From IMG/VR virus record IMGVR_UViG_3300007510_001324, positions 62,001 to 126,000 of that record: a DNA stretch of 64,000 bases; one strand, 5' to 3'. Numbering within the stretch: the first letter of the stretch is position 1; every line of letters starts with the position of its first letter. The notes below the pieces were generated by a model. The model was not told where the DNA came from. It saw nothing but the letters and a program-made list of their open reading frames with translations, and did not search any database. This DNA comes from a virus. Shown here piece by piece: positions 18,981 through 27,162 of the stretch. Made by a program: the position numbers and the translations under genes.

Positions 18981-19431
18981 CCCAATGATATTGAAAGCAG
19001 TAAACATAGTGTGCGAAGCCTTTGAAGTGGAAACAGATAAATCAGATAAACCAATGGTAGCACATTCTCTGAGGGTATTTGTTAGGATGCAAAGATACCC
19101 AGAAGCTTTTTTAATAGTAGCGCTTCTTCACGACGTTGTGGAAGACACCGATTGGACTTTGGATGATCTAAAAAAAGAAGGGTTTTCTGAGACAGTTATA
19201 GAGGCGGTGGATGCTATTACACGTAGGGAGTATACTATGGGTAAAGAAGATTACCCGCAGTATCTAGAGAGAGTAAAAGCGAATCTTATAGCAAGAACTA
19301 TAAAGCTTGCAGCTGATCTGCCGGACAACATGTCTCCGGAACGACACGAAAAGCTTTCTATAGATGAAAGTGTTAGGTTAATGAAAAAATATAAAAAAGC
19401 CATGGAGTTCTTGAAATATGAAGACGACTGA
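18973..19431 (+). CDS. SpoT/MESH1-like HD hydrolase
   Basis: 152 residues. AHSLRVF (H31), ALLHDVVEDTD (H53-D54, E57-D58) and KLAADLPDNM are the HD-domain motifs of RelA/SpoT-type (p)ppGpp hydrolases and small alarmone hydrolases; no synthetase domain follows. The spacing in KLA-x-D-L differs slightly from SpoT, so the substrate could be another nucleotide. Placed between SLOG and NADAR genes it suggests control of host signalling nucleotides. Confidence 0.75.
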   Translation: MISPMILKAVNIVCEAFEVETDKSDKPMVAHSLRVFVRMQRYPEAFLIVALLHDVVEDTDWTLDDLKKEGFSETVIEAVDAITRREYTMGKEDYPQYLERVKANLIARTIKLAADLPDNMSPERHEKLSIDESVRLMKKYKKAMEFLKYEDD

Positions 19432-19900
19432 TACGCATATATATTTTTCAGGCGGGCCACTAAGTAATTTCTATCCAGCAAACTTTACACTCGAGGGTGA
19501 AAAGTTTAATAGAAGTGAACAAGCCTATATGTGGCACAAAGCGTTAGCTTTTAATGCACCACAAAAGGCGAAGTATATTTTAGAAGAACAAGATCCACAT
19601 AAACAAAAAGCTCTGGGGCGTAGCGTTTCCGACTACGTTGAAAAAACCTGGGCCGAACTACGAGAAGAAGTTATGTTCCAGGCCTGTTATGCTAAGTTCT
19701 CACAGAATCCAGAACTTAAAAAGCTTTTATTGGAGACAGGAGATAGAGTCTTAGTAGAGGCAAGAGAAGACCCAGTTTGGGGCATTGGTATCCCGTTGCA
19801 CAGTAATCGTATACATAACGAAACACAATGGGAAGGTGAAAATCTTCTTGGTAAAACGTTAATGAAAGTAAGAGATAAGTTAAGAAACCAGGAACAGTAA
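19418..19900 (+). CDS. NADAR (YbiA-like) domain protein
   Basis: 160 residues. FSGGPLSNFYPANFT, EQAYMWHKA, a conserved W in WAELREEVM and DPVWGIG are NADAR/YbiA hallmarks. NADAR enzymes cleave N-glycosidic bonds; some remove ADP-ribose from guanine in DNA and counter DarT toxins. With NAMPT and NadM-Nudix nearby, a role in NAD/ADP-ribose-based conflict is a reasonable inference. The last three codons lie inside tRNA-Ile. Confidence 0.88.
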   Translation: MKTTDTHIYFSGGPLSNFYPANFTLEGEKFNRSEQAYMWHKALAFNAPQKAKYILEEQDPHKQKALGRSVSDYVEKTWAELREEVMFQACYAKFSQNPELKKLLLETGDRVLVEAREDPVWGIGIPLHSNRIHNETQWEGENLLGKTLMKVRDKLRNQEQ

Positions 19901-19964
19901 CTCAGTTGGTTAGAGTACCCGTCTGATACGCGGGCGGTCGGAAGTTCAAGTCTTCCCTGTTCCA
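19891..19964 (+). tRNA. tRNA-Ile(GAU)
   Basis: GGAACAG/CTGTTCC acceptor, anticodon arm CCCGT-CTGATAC-GCGGG, T arm GGAAG-TTCAAGT-CTTCC. Its 5' end overlaps the NADAR gene by ten bases. Confidence 0.95.
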
Positions 19965-19977
19965 TTGGAAGGAAATT

Positions 19978-20214
19978 ATGTTACGAAGAAAAATGACTGA
20001 CAAAGAATTAGAAAGAGCCAAAGCTTTTCTTGACGCAATGGGAGTAGATTATTCTGGTGACATTATTTATCTCACGGATGGCGGTAATTCTTGTGTCGTA
20101 AACATGGAAACAGAATGGCAGGAGTTTATAAGCTTCTCGATCAACTCTGTAGCAGAAGGTGTCGCAGAAATGTTAGGTAAACCCACCAAACGAATTTCTG
20201 ACAAGCGCTTGTAA
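19978..20214 (+). CDS. hypothetical protein
   Basis: 78 residues, no recognised motif; GGAAGGAAATT precedes the ATG, and the gene fills the gap between two tRNAs, ending two bases before tRNA-Asp. Confidence 0.6.
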   Translation: MLRRKMTDKELERAKAFLDAMGVDYSGDIIYLTDGGNSCVVNMETEWQEFISFSINSVAEGVAEMLGKPTKRISDKRL

Positions 20215-20216
20215 TG

Positions 20217-20290
20217 CGGGATCGTAGTGTAACTGGCTAACACGTCGCCCTGTCACGGCGGAGTCTGGGGTTCAAATCCCCCGGTCCCGG
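20217..20290 (+). tRNA. tRNA-Asp(GUC)
   Basis: CGGGATC/GGTCCCG acceptor, anticodon arm TCGCC-CTGTCAC-GGCGG, T loop TTCAAAT. G73 discriminator as in other Asp tRNAs. Confidence 0.94.
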
Positions 20291-20309
20291 TTAATTAAAA
20301 GGAGAAAAC

Positions 20310-20687
20310 ATGAGTAGAATAACAATCATATGTATGGTAAGGCAGGCGGATGATGCCTTCAAAGAAAAGTTGGAAGCTTACACAAAAAGGCTTGAATCTC
20401 TTGGCCATACGGTTCATTTGCCGCATCGTGATACAAATCAAAATAATCCAGGGCTTCAAATATGTAAAGATAACTTTGATGCAATAGACGGATCACACCA
20501 GGTACATATTTTTTATAATTCTAAATCAACTGGTGTTCATTTTGACATGGGGATGGCTTTTGCTATATATAATCTTTTTAAAGATATAAAAATAAAAGTA
20601 ATCGAAAACGAACCTTTTAACGAACAAAAATCATTTGCAAAATTATTGCATGAGTGGGAAGAAGAACAAAATGGAAATAAAAACTGA
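20310..20687 (+). CDS. nucleoside 2-deoxyribosyltransferase-like protein
   Basis: 125 residues. A short Rossmann-like fold: ITIICMVR, GHTVHLPHRD, a DNFDAIDGSHQVHIF segment (D..x.D..h pattern) and STGVHFDMGMAFA, which resembles the GxxxExG.A end motif of N-deoxyribosyltransferases, with D in place of E. It may cleave or transfer nucleobases, or be a related SLOG-like sensor. Overlaps the MazG-like gene. Confidence 0.6.
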   Translation: MSRITIICMVRQADDAFKEKLEAYTKRLESLGHTVHLPHRDTNQNNPGLQICKDNFDAIDGSHQVHIFYNSKSTGVHFDMGMAFAIYNLFKDIKIKVIENEPFNEQKSFAKLLHEWEEEQNGNKN

Positions 20688-20949
20688 CCGCAGACAAATA
20701 TCAACGGAAGTATTAGCTAAGACAATACTTCTAGTAGACGAAGTTTTAAAAGCTCGCATGAAACAAAAAGGCGAACATGCTTTCGTTTCTATCCATGAAA
20801 TTCTAGGCATAGTCGATGAAGAGCATGATGAACTTAAAGATGCTGTGCGTGAGAATAACCCTGGCAAAGTACAAGCAGAGTTAATAGACATAGCCGTAGG
20901 CGCGATCTGGGGCATAGCAAGTATAGAGGAGGATGTCCTTGACTGGTAA
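20671..20949 (+). CDS. MazG-like nucleotide pyrophosphohydrolase
   Basis: 92 residues from ATG 20671. The core EILGIVDEEHDELKDAVREN...ELIDIAVGAIWGIASI shows the E-x2-E-x~20-E-x2-D metal-binding pattern of all-alpha NTP pyrophosphatases. They hydrolyse NTPs or dNTPs to monophosphates. ATG 20671 is preferred to the upstream one because it shortens the overlap with the preceding gene and has GAAGAAG upstream. Confidence 0.75.
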   Translation: MEIKTDRRQISTEVLAKTILLVDEVLKARMKQKGEHAFVSIHEILGIVDEEHDELKDAVRENNPGKVQAELIDIAVGAIWGIASIEEDVLDW

Positions 20950-21490
20950 TATGTTTTTTACAGCTGACCAGCATTTTGGCCATGCTAATATAATTAAATA
21001 TACTAATCGTCCCTTCGACAGTGTTGAGGAGATGGATGAAATTCTTATCCAAAACTGGAACGAGGTGGTAAAACCAAACGATACGGTTTGGTTTCTTGGC
21101 GACTTTGCCTTTAAAGCCGACGCAGGTGTTTATTTAGATAGATTAAATGGTAATATAAACATAGTATGGGGAAATCATGATAAATCAGCTAAAGCAAATC
21201 ATTCTAGGTTTGCAGCCCATACAAACCTAATAGATACTAGAATAGAAGATATTTATATAACTATGTGTCACTACGCTATGCGTGTATGGTATAAATCACA
21301 TTTCAATGCCTGGCAATTATATGGGCACTCGCACGGAGGGTTACCCCCAAGAGGTAAACAACATGATGTAGGTGTAGACAACAATAATTTCTACCCGATC
21401 TCTTTTGACGACCTGAAGGTCATCATGAGTAAACGACCCAACAACGTTAATTACTTAGGTGATAAAAATGATAAAAATACTAGTTCTTGA
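20939..21490 (+). CDS. metallophosphoesterase
   Basis: 183 residues. Motifs FTADQHFGH, FLGDFAF, WGNHD, a CHYAM segment and GHSHG identify the phage calcineurin-like family. An ATG at 20933 is only a base from GGAGG, while the in-frame TTG at 20939 is correctly spaced from it, so TTG is favoured. Substrate unknown. A decayed relative occurs at 49925-50431. Confidence 0.85.
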   Translation: MTGNMFFTADQHFGHANIIKYTNRPFDSVEEMDEILIQNWNEVVKPNDTVWFLGDFAFKADAGVYLDRLNGNINIVWGNHDKSAKANHSRFAAHTNLIDTRIEDIYITMCHYAMRVWYKSHFNAWQLYGHSHGGLPPRGKQHDVGVDNNNFYPISFDDLKVIMSKRPNNVNYLGDKNDKNTSS

Positions 21491-21845
21491 AGATAATGTA
21501 GAACGTATAGGCGAGTTTGGTAAAAATTACGGGGGCAAAGACCGCTTTATAGTATACGTAACCACGGTTAAAGAATGCATAGAAGTCTTAGAGTCAAGCG
21601 AAAAGTTTGATATTATATTTTTAGACCATGATCTTGGTGGTAAGCACATGGTAGAATCCGGGCCAGATACTGGCTATGAAGTTGCTGAATGGCTAAGGGA
21701 TCACCCAGAGAAGCTTCCTCAGATAGTTGTAGTCCATTCGTTAAATCCTGCCGGACGCGCAAATATTTATCACTGCTTAAAAGACTTGGTAAAGACATAT
21801 GAATACCCGTTTGCATGGGAAAAAGATATTATAGGTTATAAATAA
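21468..21845 (+). CDS. cyclic-phosphate processing receiver-like protein
   Basis: 125 residues with a CheY-like fold: ILVLEDNVER at the start, IIFLDHDLGGK in the middle, and GYEVAEWL / VVVHSLNPAGRANI. The extra histidines (LDHDLGG, VHS.N) mark the cREC variant predicted to act on cyclic phosphates in RNA repair systems. No output domain is attached. In a phage with Rnl1, Pnkp and Rnl2-type enzymes this fits RNA end healing. Start ATG 21468 follows TTAGGTG. Confidence 0.75.
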   Translation: MIKILVLEDNVERIGEFGKNYGGKDRFIVYVTTVKECIEVLESSEKFDIIFLDHDLGGKHMVESGPDTGYEVAEWLRDHPEKLPQIVVVHSLNPAGRANIYHCLKDLVKTYEYPFAWEKDIIGYK

Positions 21846-21858
21846 GGAACTATACGTT

Positions 21859-22068
21859 ATGAAGCGCAGACCTTTTTCTGGACTAAAAGAACGGATAAGG
21901 GAATTAGAGTATAGACCAAAACACCGGTTTGAGCTACAGGATCTGATATGGGAAAAACGTTGGAATAAGCGTGTGCGCTGGAACACGCGTTGCTGGAAAA
22001 AGTTTCGTAAATACCAGTGCAAATATATAAAGACAGAGATAAAAGATAAATACAAACTGCCCGATTAG
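21859..22068 (+). CDS. small basic protein
   Basis: 69 residues, strongly basic (about 20 Arg/Lys) with many Trp/Tyr, so it may bind nucleic acid. Its final codons are inside tRNA-Val. No family recognised. Confidence 0.55.
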   Translation: MKRRPFSGLKERIRELEYRPKHRFELQDLIWEKRWNKRVRWNTRCWKKFRKYQCKYIKTEIKDKYKLPD

Positions 22069-22132
22069 CACAGTTGGTTAGCGCACATGCTTTACGCGCA
22101 TGGAGTCACTGGTTCGAGTCCAGTATCGGGTT
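22059..22132 (+). tRNA. tRNA-Val(UAC)
   Basis: GCCCGAT/ATCGGGT acceptor, anticodon arm CATGC-TTTACGC-GCATG, T arm ACTGG-TTCGAGT-CCAGT. Confidence 0.94.
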
Positions 22133-22133
22133 T

Positions 22134-22207
22134 GTCCCATTAGCTCAGGTGGTTAAGAGCGCTGCACTGTGGCTGCAGTTACGAGGATTCGACTTCCTCA
22201 TGGGACC
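22134..22207 (+). tRNA. tRNA-His(GUG)
   Basis: GTCCCAT/ATGGGAC acceptor, anticodon arm CTGCA-CTGTGGC-TGCAG, C73. The extra G(-1) normally encoded in bacterial tRNA-His is absent (T is encoded there). Confidence 0.92.
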
Positions 22208-22215
22208 TTAAACAC

Positions 22216-22287
22216 CGAAAGGTAGCCAAGCGGTAAGGCGGGTGCCTGCAAAGCACCAGATCGTGGGTTCAATTCCCACCCTTTCGT
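22216..22287 (+). tRNA. tRNA-Cys(GCA)
   Basis: CGAAAGG/CCTTTCG acceptor, anticodon arm GGTGC-CTGCAAA-GCACC, T arm GTGGG-TTCAATT-CCCAC. Confidence 0.94.
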
Positions 22288-22303
22288 TTTTTAGTTAAGG
22301 CTA

Positions 22304-22331
22304 TTGACGATTAAGAAAAATGTACGATAAT
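22304..22331 (+). promoter_or_regulatory. sigma70-like promoter
   Basis: TTGACG (22304-22309), 16-nt spacer, GATAAT (22326-22331), just after the tRNA-Cys T-run and upstream of the next operon. Confidence 0.65.
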
Positions 22332-22373
22332 TAAATAGTAAATTAAATAAAATATAGATAGGAAAAATTAGTA

Positions 22374-22628
22374 ATGTTAAATAATGAACAAATGATGGAG
22401 ATGTTGAGTAACATGGGGATTGATATACGCATGTTACAAATACAAGTTGGCATCTTGCTGGATCTTTTGGCGGAAGGGTTTGGGTGGGAAGAGGATAAGA
22501 AAGAAGAAGTAGGCGAACGCATGAAAAAGGCGTTCGATGACTTTTTAGAGCAGGTAGAAAAAATAAGCAATGCTAAAACCATTACTTTGCCTGACGGTAG
22601 TCAAAAGCCCGTAATATTTGGTGATTAA
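22374..22628 (+). CDS. hypothetical helical protein
   Basis: 84 residues, predicted helical with an acidic middle and a C-terminal TLPDGSQKPVIFGD. No family recognised. First gene after the promoter at 22304. Confidence 0.65.
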   Translation: MLNNEQMMEMLSNMGIDIRMLQIQVGILLDLLAEGFGWEEDKKEEVGERMKKAFDDFLEQVEKISNAKTITLPDGSQKPVIFGD

Positions 22629-22639
22629 TAAGGGATGTT

Positions 22640-22864
22640 ATGGAATTACAAAAAGTAATAAATGTCAAGAGGGACGCGGAAGAATTAGTAAAAAAGGCTG
22701 ACATTTTAATAAACAAATGTAGAGCGCACAATGAAAGACAAACAGGCCAAGAGCCCTTGGCTTTTAAAGATTTCAGGCAGGCTGCAGAAAAAGTTAAAAA
22801 TAATATAGGTCGTAATGTAAAACGGCCACAGCCTAAAAACCTGCACATGCCTGGGAGTTATTAA
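22640..22864 (+). CDS. hypothetical small basic protein
   Basis: 74 residues, helical, basic C-terminus (RNVKRPQPKNLHMPGSY). Overlaps the ThyX-like gene by one base (TAATG). No motif recognised. Confidence 0.6.
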   Translation: MELQKVINVKRDAEELVKKADILINKCRAHNERQTGQEPLAFKDFRQAAEKVKNNIGRNVKRPQPKNLHMPGSY

Positions 22865-23511
22865 TGGAAGTTATACTCCGCAGATGTGATGGAATAGAAT
22901 TAGTAGAAGAAGCGGCACGTACTACGATGGGAACAGAAAATCTTCTCAGCGCGGAGGTTGGTGAAGTCGATTATGAATATATAGAAAAAATAATCAAGCA
23001 CAAAAACCACACAAGTATCGGGGAACAGTTGGTTATTACATATCGTATTAACCAATTCCCCCGAAACGTACTACAGGAAATATCTAGACACCGAATAGGG
23101 GTTTCTCCTGCTATTCGTACAACCCGGCATCGTGTCGGGTTTTTTGCTTTTGAGGGTAAACCTTGGTTTGAATTGCATGAATTCGTACTCGAAAACATGT
23201 ATGAATGTGTATATAAAAAAATGATCGCCAGAGCCTTTACCAATATAGTATTTAGAATAATAAATGATCACGGGTTAAATAAAAAACAAAAAACTGAGGA
23301 GATAAAGCATGCGTTACCGGAAAGCTGGCTCGCTTCGGGGTTATACACTTTCAACTTTACCAGTTTACAAGCTTACCTTGATCTTAGACTGGTGCCTACT
23401 ATATTTACTCCCCACTATTTACTGGCTAGAGCAATGTACGAAGCTCTACCTATAGAGGTACAAAAACTGACGAGGCAATACGATGAAACACCGAATCAAG
23501 GTAACATATAA
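22864..23511 (+). CDS. ThyX-like flavin-dependent thymidylate synthase, divergent
   Basis: 215 residues. EISRHRIGVSPAIRTTRH resembles the ThyX RHR signature, and ALPES...NFTSLQAYLDLRL matches the later substrate-binding region where ThyX proteins have a conserved Asn and Arg. The serine expected seven residues after RHR is an arginine here, so activity may be changed. ThyX makes dTMP from dUMP with folate and FAD; a dUTPase is encoded at 41.5 kb. Confidence 0.65.
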   Translation: MEVILRRCDGIELVEEAARTTMGTENLLSAEVGEVDYEYIEKIIKHKNHTSIGEQLVITYRINQFPRNVLQEISRHRIGVSPAIRTTRHRVGFFAFEGKPWFELHEFVLENMYECVYKKMIARAFTNIVFRIINDHGLNKKQKTEEIKHALPESWLASGLYTFNFTSLQAYLDLRLVPTIFTPHYLLARAMYEALPIEVQKLTRQYDETPNQGNI

Positions 23512-23692
23512 AAATAAAAACCAAGAGTACGACGAAAAAGACTTTTCGACATGGATGCCAACCTACGCTTACGAACAGTATGGGGGATTAAGAGAGGTAC
23601 AAGATACCGCCCCAAGAACTATATGGATGGGTAAGGCGGAATTTAACTTGGAGTCGGTCGAAATAATTGACAAAAACGGGAAAGATGATTAA
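23483..23692 (+). CDS. hypothetical protein
   Basis: 69 residues overlapping the ThyX-like gene by 29 bases. Charged, no motif recognised. Confidence 0.5.
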   Translation: MKHRIKVTYKNKNQEYDEKDFSTWMPTYAYEQYGGLREVQDTAPRTIWMGKAEFNLESVEIIDKNGKDD

Positions 23693-23701
23693 ACTTAGTT
23701 T

Positions 23702-24517
23702 ATGAAAGAGTTCAAAATACAATGGGGCGGCGGACTGGGAGATATGTTCAATAACATGTACAAGGGCGGCCAATATGCTGCCCTTGATTACATACCTCCC
23801 GACTTTTTAGTACATATAATATTATTTTGTCACAACCCCTCCGTAACCGAAATATTTGATCACCACCCCAAAAAGAACCAACTAAAAGTGGTGAATCACG
23901 GTTTTCAAAAAGTAGAAGATATACAAAAGATGTCGCAGGATGGTATTATACCAATGCATTTACCACCTTTGCCTGGGTTGCCTAATAAAGCTGTAAACTG
24001 GTACAAGCCTACTAATTACTATTACCCTAATAAATTAAGAGATTTAAAGTACATAGTGTTGAGCACAACAGGAAGCGACCCAGCCAAAAACATACCGGAA
24101 CCACTTGTAGAAAAAATTGTCAGCAAACTAATAGAATTAAATTATTACGTAGTCCCAGTAGGTAAAAATTATGTATCTGTCGATAGTCATCAAAGTAATA
24201 GAACAGAGCATGAATTTCCAAAAAATAAAAAAATAATAAACTTAGTGGATAAACTTACGGTGCCAGAAACAGCACAGGTATTACAAACTGCCCAAGGCTG
24301 TGTATGTTGCCACAGCGCAATTAATATTTTAGCATGGTACCTAAAGATACCACAAATTTTACTATATAATAAAGCTTGGGATAAAAAGCACGGATTTAGC
24401 GATCCTGAATTTATTGATCAGTGGTCGTTTGGCAAAAATTATGATAACACTATTCACGGGTTGTTTGATGATTATACTGAAGATATGTTAGAAAAATTTA
24501 TAGAGAAAATTAGATGA
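23702..24517 (+). CDS. GT-B (family 9-like) glycosyltransferase
   Basis: 271 residues. The start IQWGGGLGDMFNNM is the glycine-rich N-terminal loop of heptosyltransferase-like (GT9) enzymes, and the C-terminal half has QTAQGCVCCHSAINILAWYLKIPQILLY, equivalent to the sugar-nucleotide-binding region. It is the first gene of the surface-sugar cassette. Donor and acceptor unknown. Confidence 0.75.
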   Translation: MKEFKIQWGGGLGDMFNNMYKGGQYAALDYIPPDFLVHIILFCHNPSVTEIFDHHPKKNQLKVVNHGFQKVEDIQKMSQDGIIPMHLPPLPGLPNKAVNWYKPTNYYYPNKLRDLKYIVLSTTGSDPAKNIPEPLVEKIVSKLIELNYYVVPVGKNYVSVDSHQSNRTEHEFPKNKKIINLVDKLTVPETAQVLQTAQGCVCCHSAINILAWYLKIPQILLYNKAWDKKHGFSDPEFIDQWSFGKNYDNTIHGLFDDYTEDMLEKFIEKIR

Positions 24518-24741
24518 TTGAAATAGTAATTGGTGTCATACTGATAGCGGCGTTGTGTGTGTTTGTATTACATATATACTCTCTTAAGCGCGCAGCAACT
24601 TCTGCAGAATTTGTGGCAAAGTATCTCAAGATGCATAAAAATGCTCCACCACATTTCAAAGACATAAATGAAAAAATGGTTACACCACAAGACATATATA
24701 AAATGGCACAGTATATAAAGGAAAAAAAGGAGCGAGAGTGA
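24514..24741 (+). CDS. small single-pass membrane protein
   Basis: 75 residues: residues 3-23 (EIVIGVILIAALCVFVLHIYS) form a clear N-terminal transmembrane helix, followed by a charged cytosolic part. It overlaps both neighbours by four bases and may anchor the sugar machinery. Confidence 0.65.
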   Translation: MIEIVIGVILIAALCVFVLHIYSLKRAATSAEFVAKYLKMHKNAPPHFKDINEKMVTPQDIYKMAQYIKEKKERE

Positions 24742-24973
24742 CAATACATAGCAACTATGAAAAAGCCTGCGCAAAAACAACAGATATAAATCAACTACTC
24801 CCAATTATATTTAAATATTCGAAAGAATGTGACCATATTACAGAGATGGGGGTAAGAGATCTTAATTCAACTTGGGCGCTTTTAGCTGGATCTCCTAAAA
24901 AAATGAACACTGGTTTGTGAAGGAAGAATTCAAACATAATAATGGATTGACAATTTTGGAAAGAAAAGAATGA
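24738..24973 (+). pseudogene. internally deleted class I methyltransferase
   Basis: The first ~55 codons (ECDHITEMGVRDLNSTWALLAG) look like the SAM-binding start of a class I methyltransferase. The frame stops at 24918-24920, yet bases 24911-24973 in the +1 frame encode WFVKEEFKHNNGLTILERKE, which looks like the C-terminal end of the same kind of protein. The middle (~120 residues) is missing, so the gene has suffered an internal deletion. The remnant's stop still overlaps the next start (ATGA), preserving operon spacing. Confidence 0.6.
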
Positions 24974-25674
24974 GTTTTGAACAAATACTGATAACCAGAT
25001 TTAACATACCGCACAGACCTAACAATACGCACATATACGCTGGCGGCAAAAATTCCTGGATGGCGCATCGTGCACGCATTTTTGAAAAGTATTGCCTGCC
25101 CTCCGTATTGGGGCAAACAGTAAAAGACTTTAAATGGTTCATATTAATAGACGCCGAAACCCCTATTGGCTGGATGGATAAATTTCATGAGTACAAATCC
25201 TTATTTCCTGACATAATTTATGTTAATAGATATCATGGGGAAGATGATACTCCCTGGATAGAAAGAGTAACCAGTCATTTAGACGGTAAAGAATATCTCA
25301 TAAGCTCACGTTTAGACAACGACGACGTAATCTGCAAAGATTACATGGAAACGGTAAGATCCTTCTATCCGGAAAGCCCGCTATTAGTGAGGTTTCCTAA
25401 AGGGTATACTCTTTGGGAAGGAAAAAACATGTTAGCAGACTATGATGACTATGCCTGGGGATCTTTTGTTAATATGATAGAAAAAGTAGATGGCTTGCCT
25501 AAAACTGCTGGATTTACAGAACACGGAAAGATAGACGAAGAATTTGGAGCACCTATTAAATACGTTGACCAAAAAGGTTGGATTCAAATTATCCACGGAA
25601 GAAATTTAGGTAATCGCATGATCACTAAACCCTCGGTGCCATTAGAAGACGAACGAGAAAGATTTTCACTATGA
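24970..25674 (+). CDS. putative rhamnosyltransferase-like glycosyltransferase
   Basis: 234 residues. TRFN near the start, RARIFEKYCLPSVLGQTVKDFKW, D-x-TP and SRLDNDD fit the putative rhamnosyltransferase family (GT-A-like) found in capsule loci. Substrates unknown. Overlaps the next gene by four bases. Confidence 0.75.
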   Translation: MSFEQILITRFNIPHRPNNTHIYAGGKNSWMAHRARIFEKYCLPSVLGQTVKDFKWFILIDAETPIGWMDKFHEYKSLFPDIIYVNRYHGEDDTPWIERVTSHLDGKEYLISSRLDNDDVICKDYMETVRSFYPESPLLVRFPKGYTLWEGKNMLADYDDYAWGSFVNMIEKVDGLPKTAGFTEHGKIDEEFGAPIKYVDQKGWIQIIHGRNLGNRMITKPSVPLEDERERFSL

Positions 25675-26357
25675 AAAAACCCTTATATGTAACCACTTAT
25701 AATAGAGATGAAATAACATTAAGAAGCTTACAAAGCTTAGCAAAGTCTGCATTACCGGATGATGTAGAAGTAATAATTATAGATGATGGATCAGAAGAAC
25801 TTCTATTAACCAAAGTAAGATCCTTGTGCAAGCGATACAGCTGGACACTGCTAGAAGAAAAACATATCGGTATCCCATTTTGTAAGGTTATGCGTATCAA
25901 TATGATACTAAGAAAAGGTAAGATATTAGAAGAATGCCCGTACTTTTTAATATCAGATTCTGATATGTTGTACTCAAAAAACTGGGCACAAGCATTAGAT
26001 AAAATATTTAATATGCATGGATACCCAGTAATAACAGGCTTTGATACTCGCACTAATCAGCACGATGTATTGGAAGAGTGCAACTATGTGGGAGTAAAGG
26101 CATCCATCGGCGGGGCTAATCTGTTAATAGGAACAGATTTTTATAAAAGCGTCGGGGGTTTGCGCAATGCTCGCGAATGGGATTGGTCACTTACAACAGA
26201 CGTAAAAAAGTATGGTGATCCCTTAATCTGCACTTTACCCTCAATCGTAGACCATATAGGCGAAGAAGGAGTATGGGCAAGACAGAACTATCATGATCGT
26301 GCAAAAGATTTTATAGGAGAAAACTCAAACGCAATGGGGATATTCAATGCCGAATAG
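25671..26357 (+). CDS. family 2 glycosyltransferase
   Basis: 228 residues, GT-A fold: YVTTYNR, VIIIDDGSEE and the metal-binding DSDM motif in FLISDSDMLYS. Inverting transfer from a nucleotide-sugar is expected. Confidence 0.85.
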   Translation: MKKPLYVTTYNRDEITLRSLQSLAKSALPDDVEVIIIDDGSEELLLTKVRSLCKRYSWTLLEEKHIGIPFCKVMRINMILRKGKILEECPYFLISDSDMLYSKNWAQALDKIFNMHGYPVITGFDTRTNQHDVLEECNYVGVKASIGGANLLIGTDFYKSVGGLRNAREWDWSLTTDVKKYGDPLICTLPSIVDHIGEEGVWARQNYHDRAKDFIGENSNAMGIFNAE

Positions 26358-27162
26358 TTTAATAGTTGCCGGCCAGGGGGTTGGTAATATAATAATGGCA
26401 ACTCCATTAGTACGAGCGCTAAAAGCCGCTGGACACGATACACACTTTTATTTCAAATGCAATTTTCCTGGATGGGATAACGTATTCAATCACCCAGATT
26501 ATGTAAATAAAATAAATGGCGAACTAGAAGATAGCTATGACTACATCTTTAACACCTGGTGGGGAGAAAATGTATGGATAACAGATATAAAATTTGGTAA
26601 CCTATACGACAGAAGAATGCATTCTCACGAGTTGTTATCAAATTTGTATCTAGCAAAAAATATAGGTATAGAGGAAGAAGAGCTTAATAAGCACAAACAT
26701 CCTTTCATTGCCCCGATCTATGGGGCTGGACCTTGGTTTGAAAATCGTGGCGTAGTAGGTATACACGCTGGGTGCAACCCCGGCCCTTTGTGGGAAGGTA
26801 AAAAATGGAAAAATTACCAAGCACTAGCCACAAAACTAAAGTTACAAAACAAACTAACAGCTGGTTTTGGTTCAATATATGACCAACACGTACTAAACGT
26901 ATACTATGATTTTTGGAATCTGCTAAAACCGGAAGAATTGGTATCTGCTATTGCACAGTGCGATCTATTCATAAGTAACGATACTGGACCTATGCACATC
27001 GCAGCAGCACAGGGTGTACCGCAAATTGCGTTGGTTGGGGGCGAGGGTTTCAACCGCTGGGAAAAAAATGATATAAGCATATATGCAGAGAATGCTACTA
27101 TATTTGCAGCAGAAAATCTAAATGAAATATCACTTGATATGGTTATGAAAGAATTAAAATGA
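26347..27162 (+). CDS. heptosyltransferase-like (GT9) glycosyltransferase
   Basis: 271 residues. GQGVGNIIMATPLVRALKAAG is the GT9 N-terminal loop; VGIHAGCNPGP and FISNDTGPMHIAAAQGVPQIALVGG are the ADP-heptose-binding half. A paralogue of the genes at 23702 and 35367. Confidence 0.88.
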   Translation: MPNSLIVAGQGVGNIIMATPLVRALKAAGHDTHFYFKCNFPGWDNVFNHPDYVNKINGELEDSYDYIFNTWWGENVWITDIKFGNLYDRRMHSHELLSNLYLAKNIGIEEEELNKHKHPFIAPIYGAGPWFENRGVVGIHAGCNPGPLWEGKKWKNYQALATKLKLQNKLTAGFGSIYDQHVLNVYYDFWNLLKPEELVSAIAQCDLFISNDTGPMHIAAAQGVPQIALVGGEGFNRWEKNDISIYAENATIFAAENLNEISLDMVMKELK

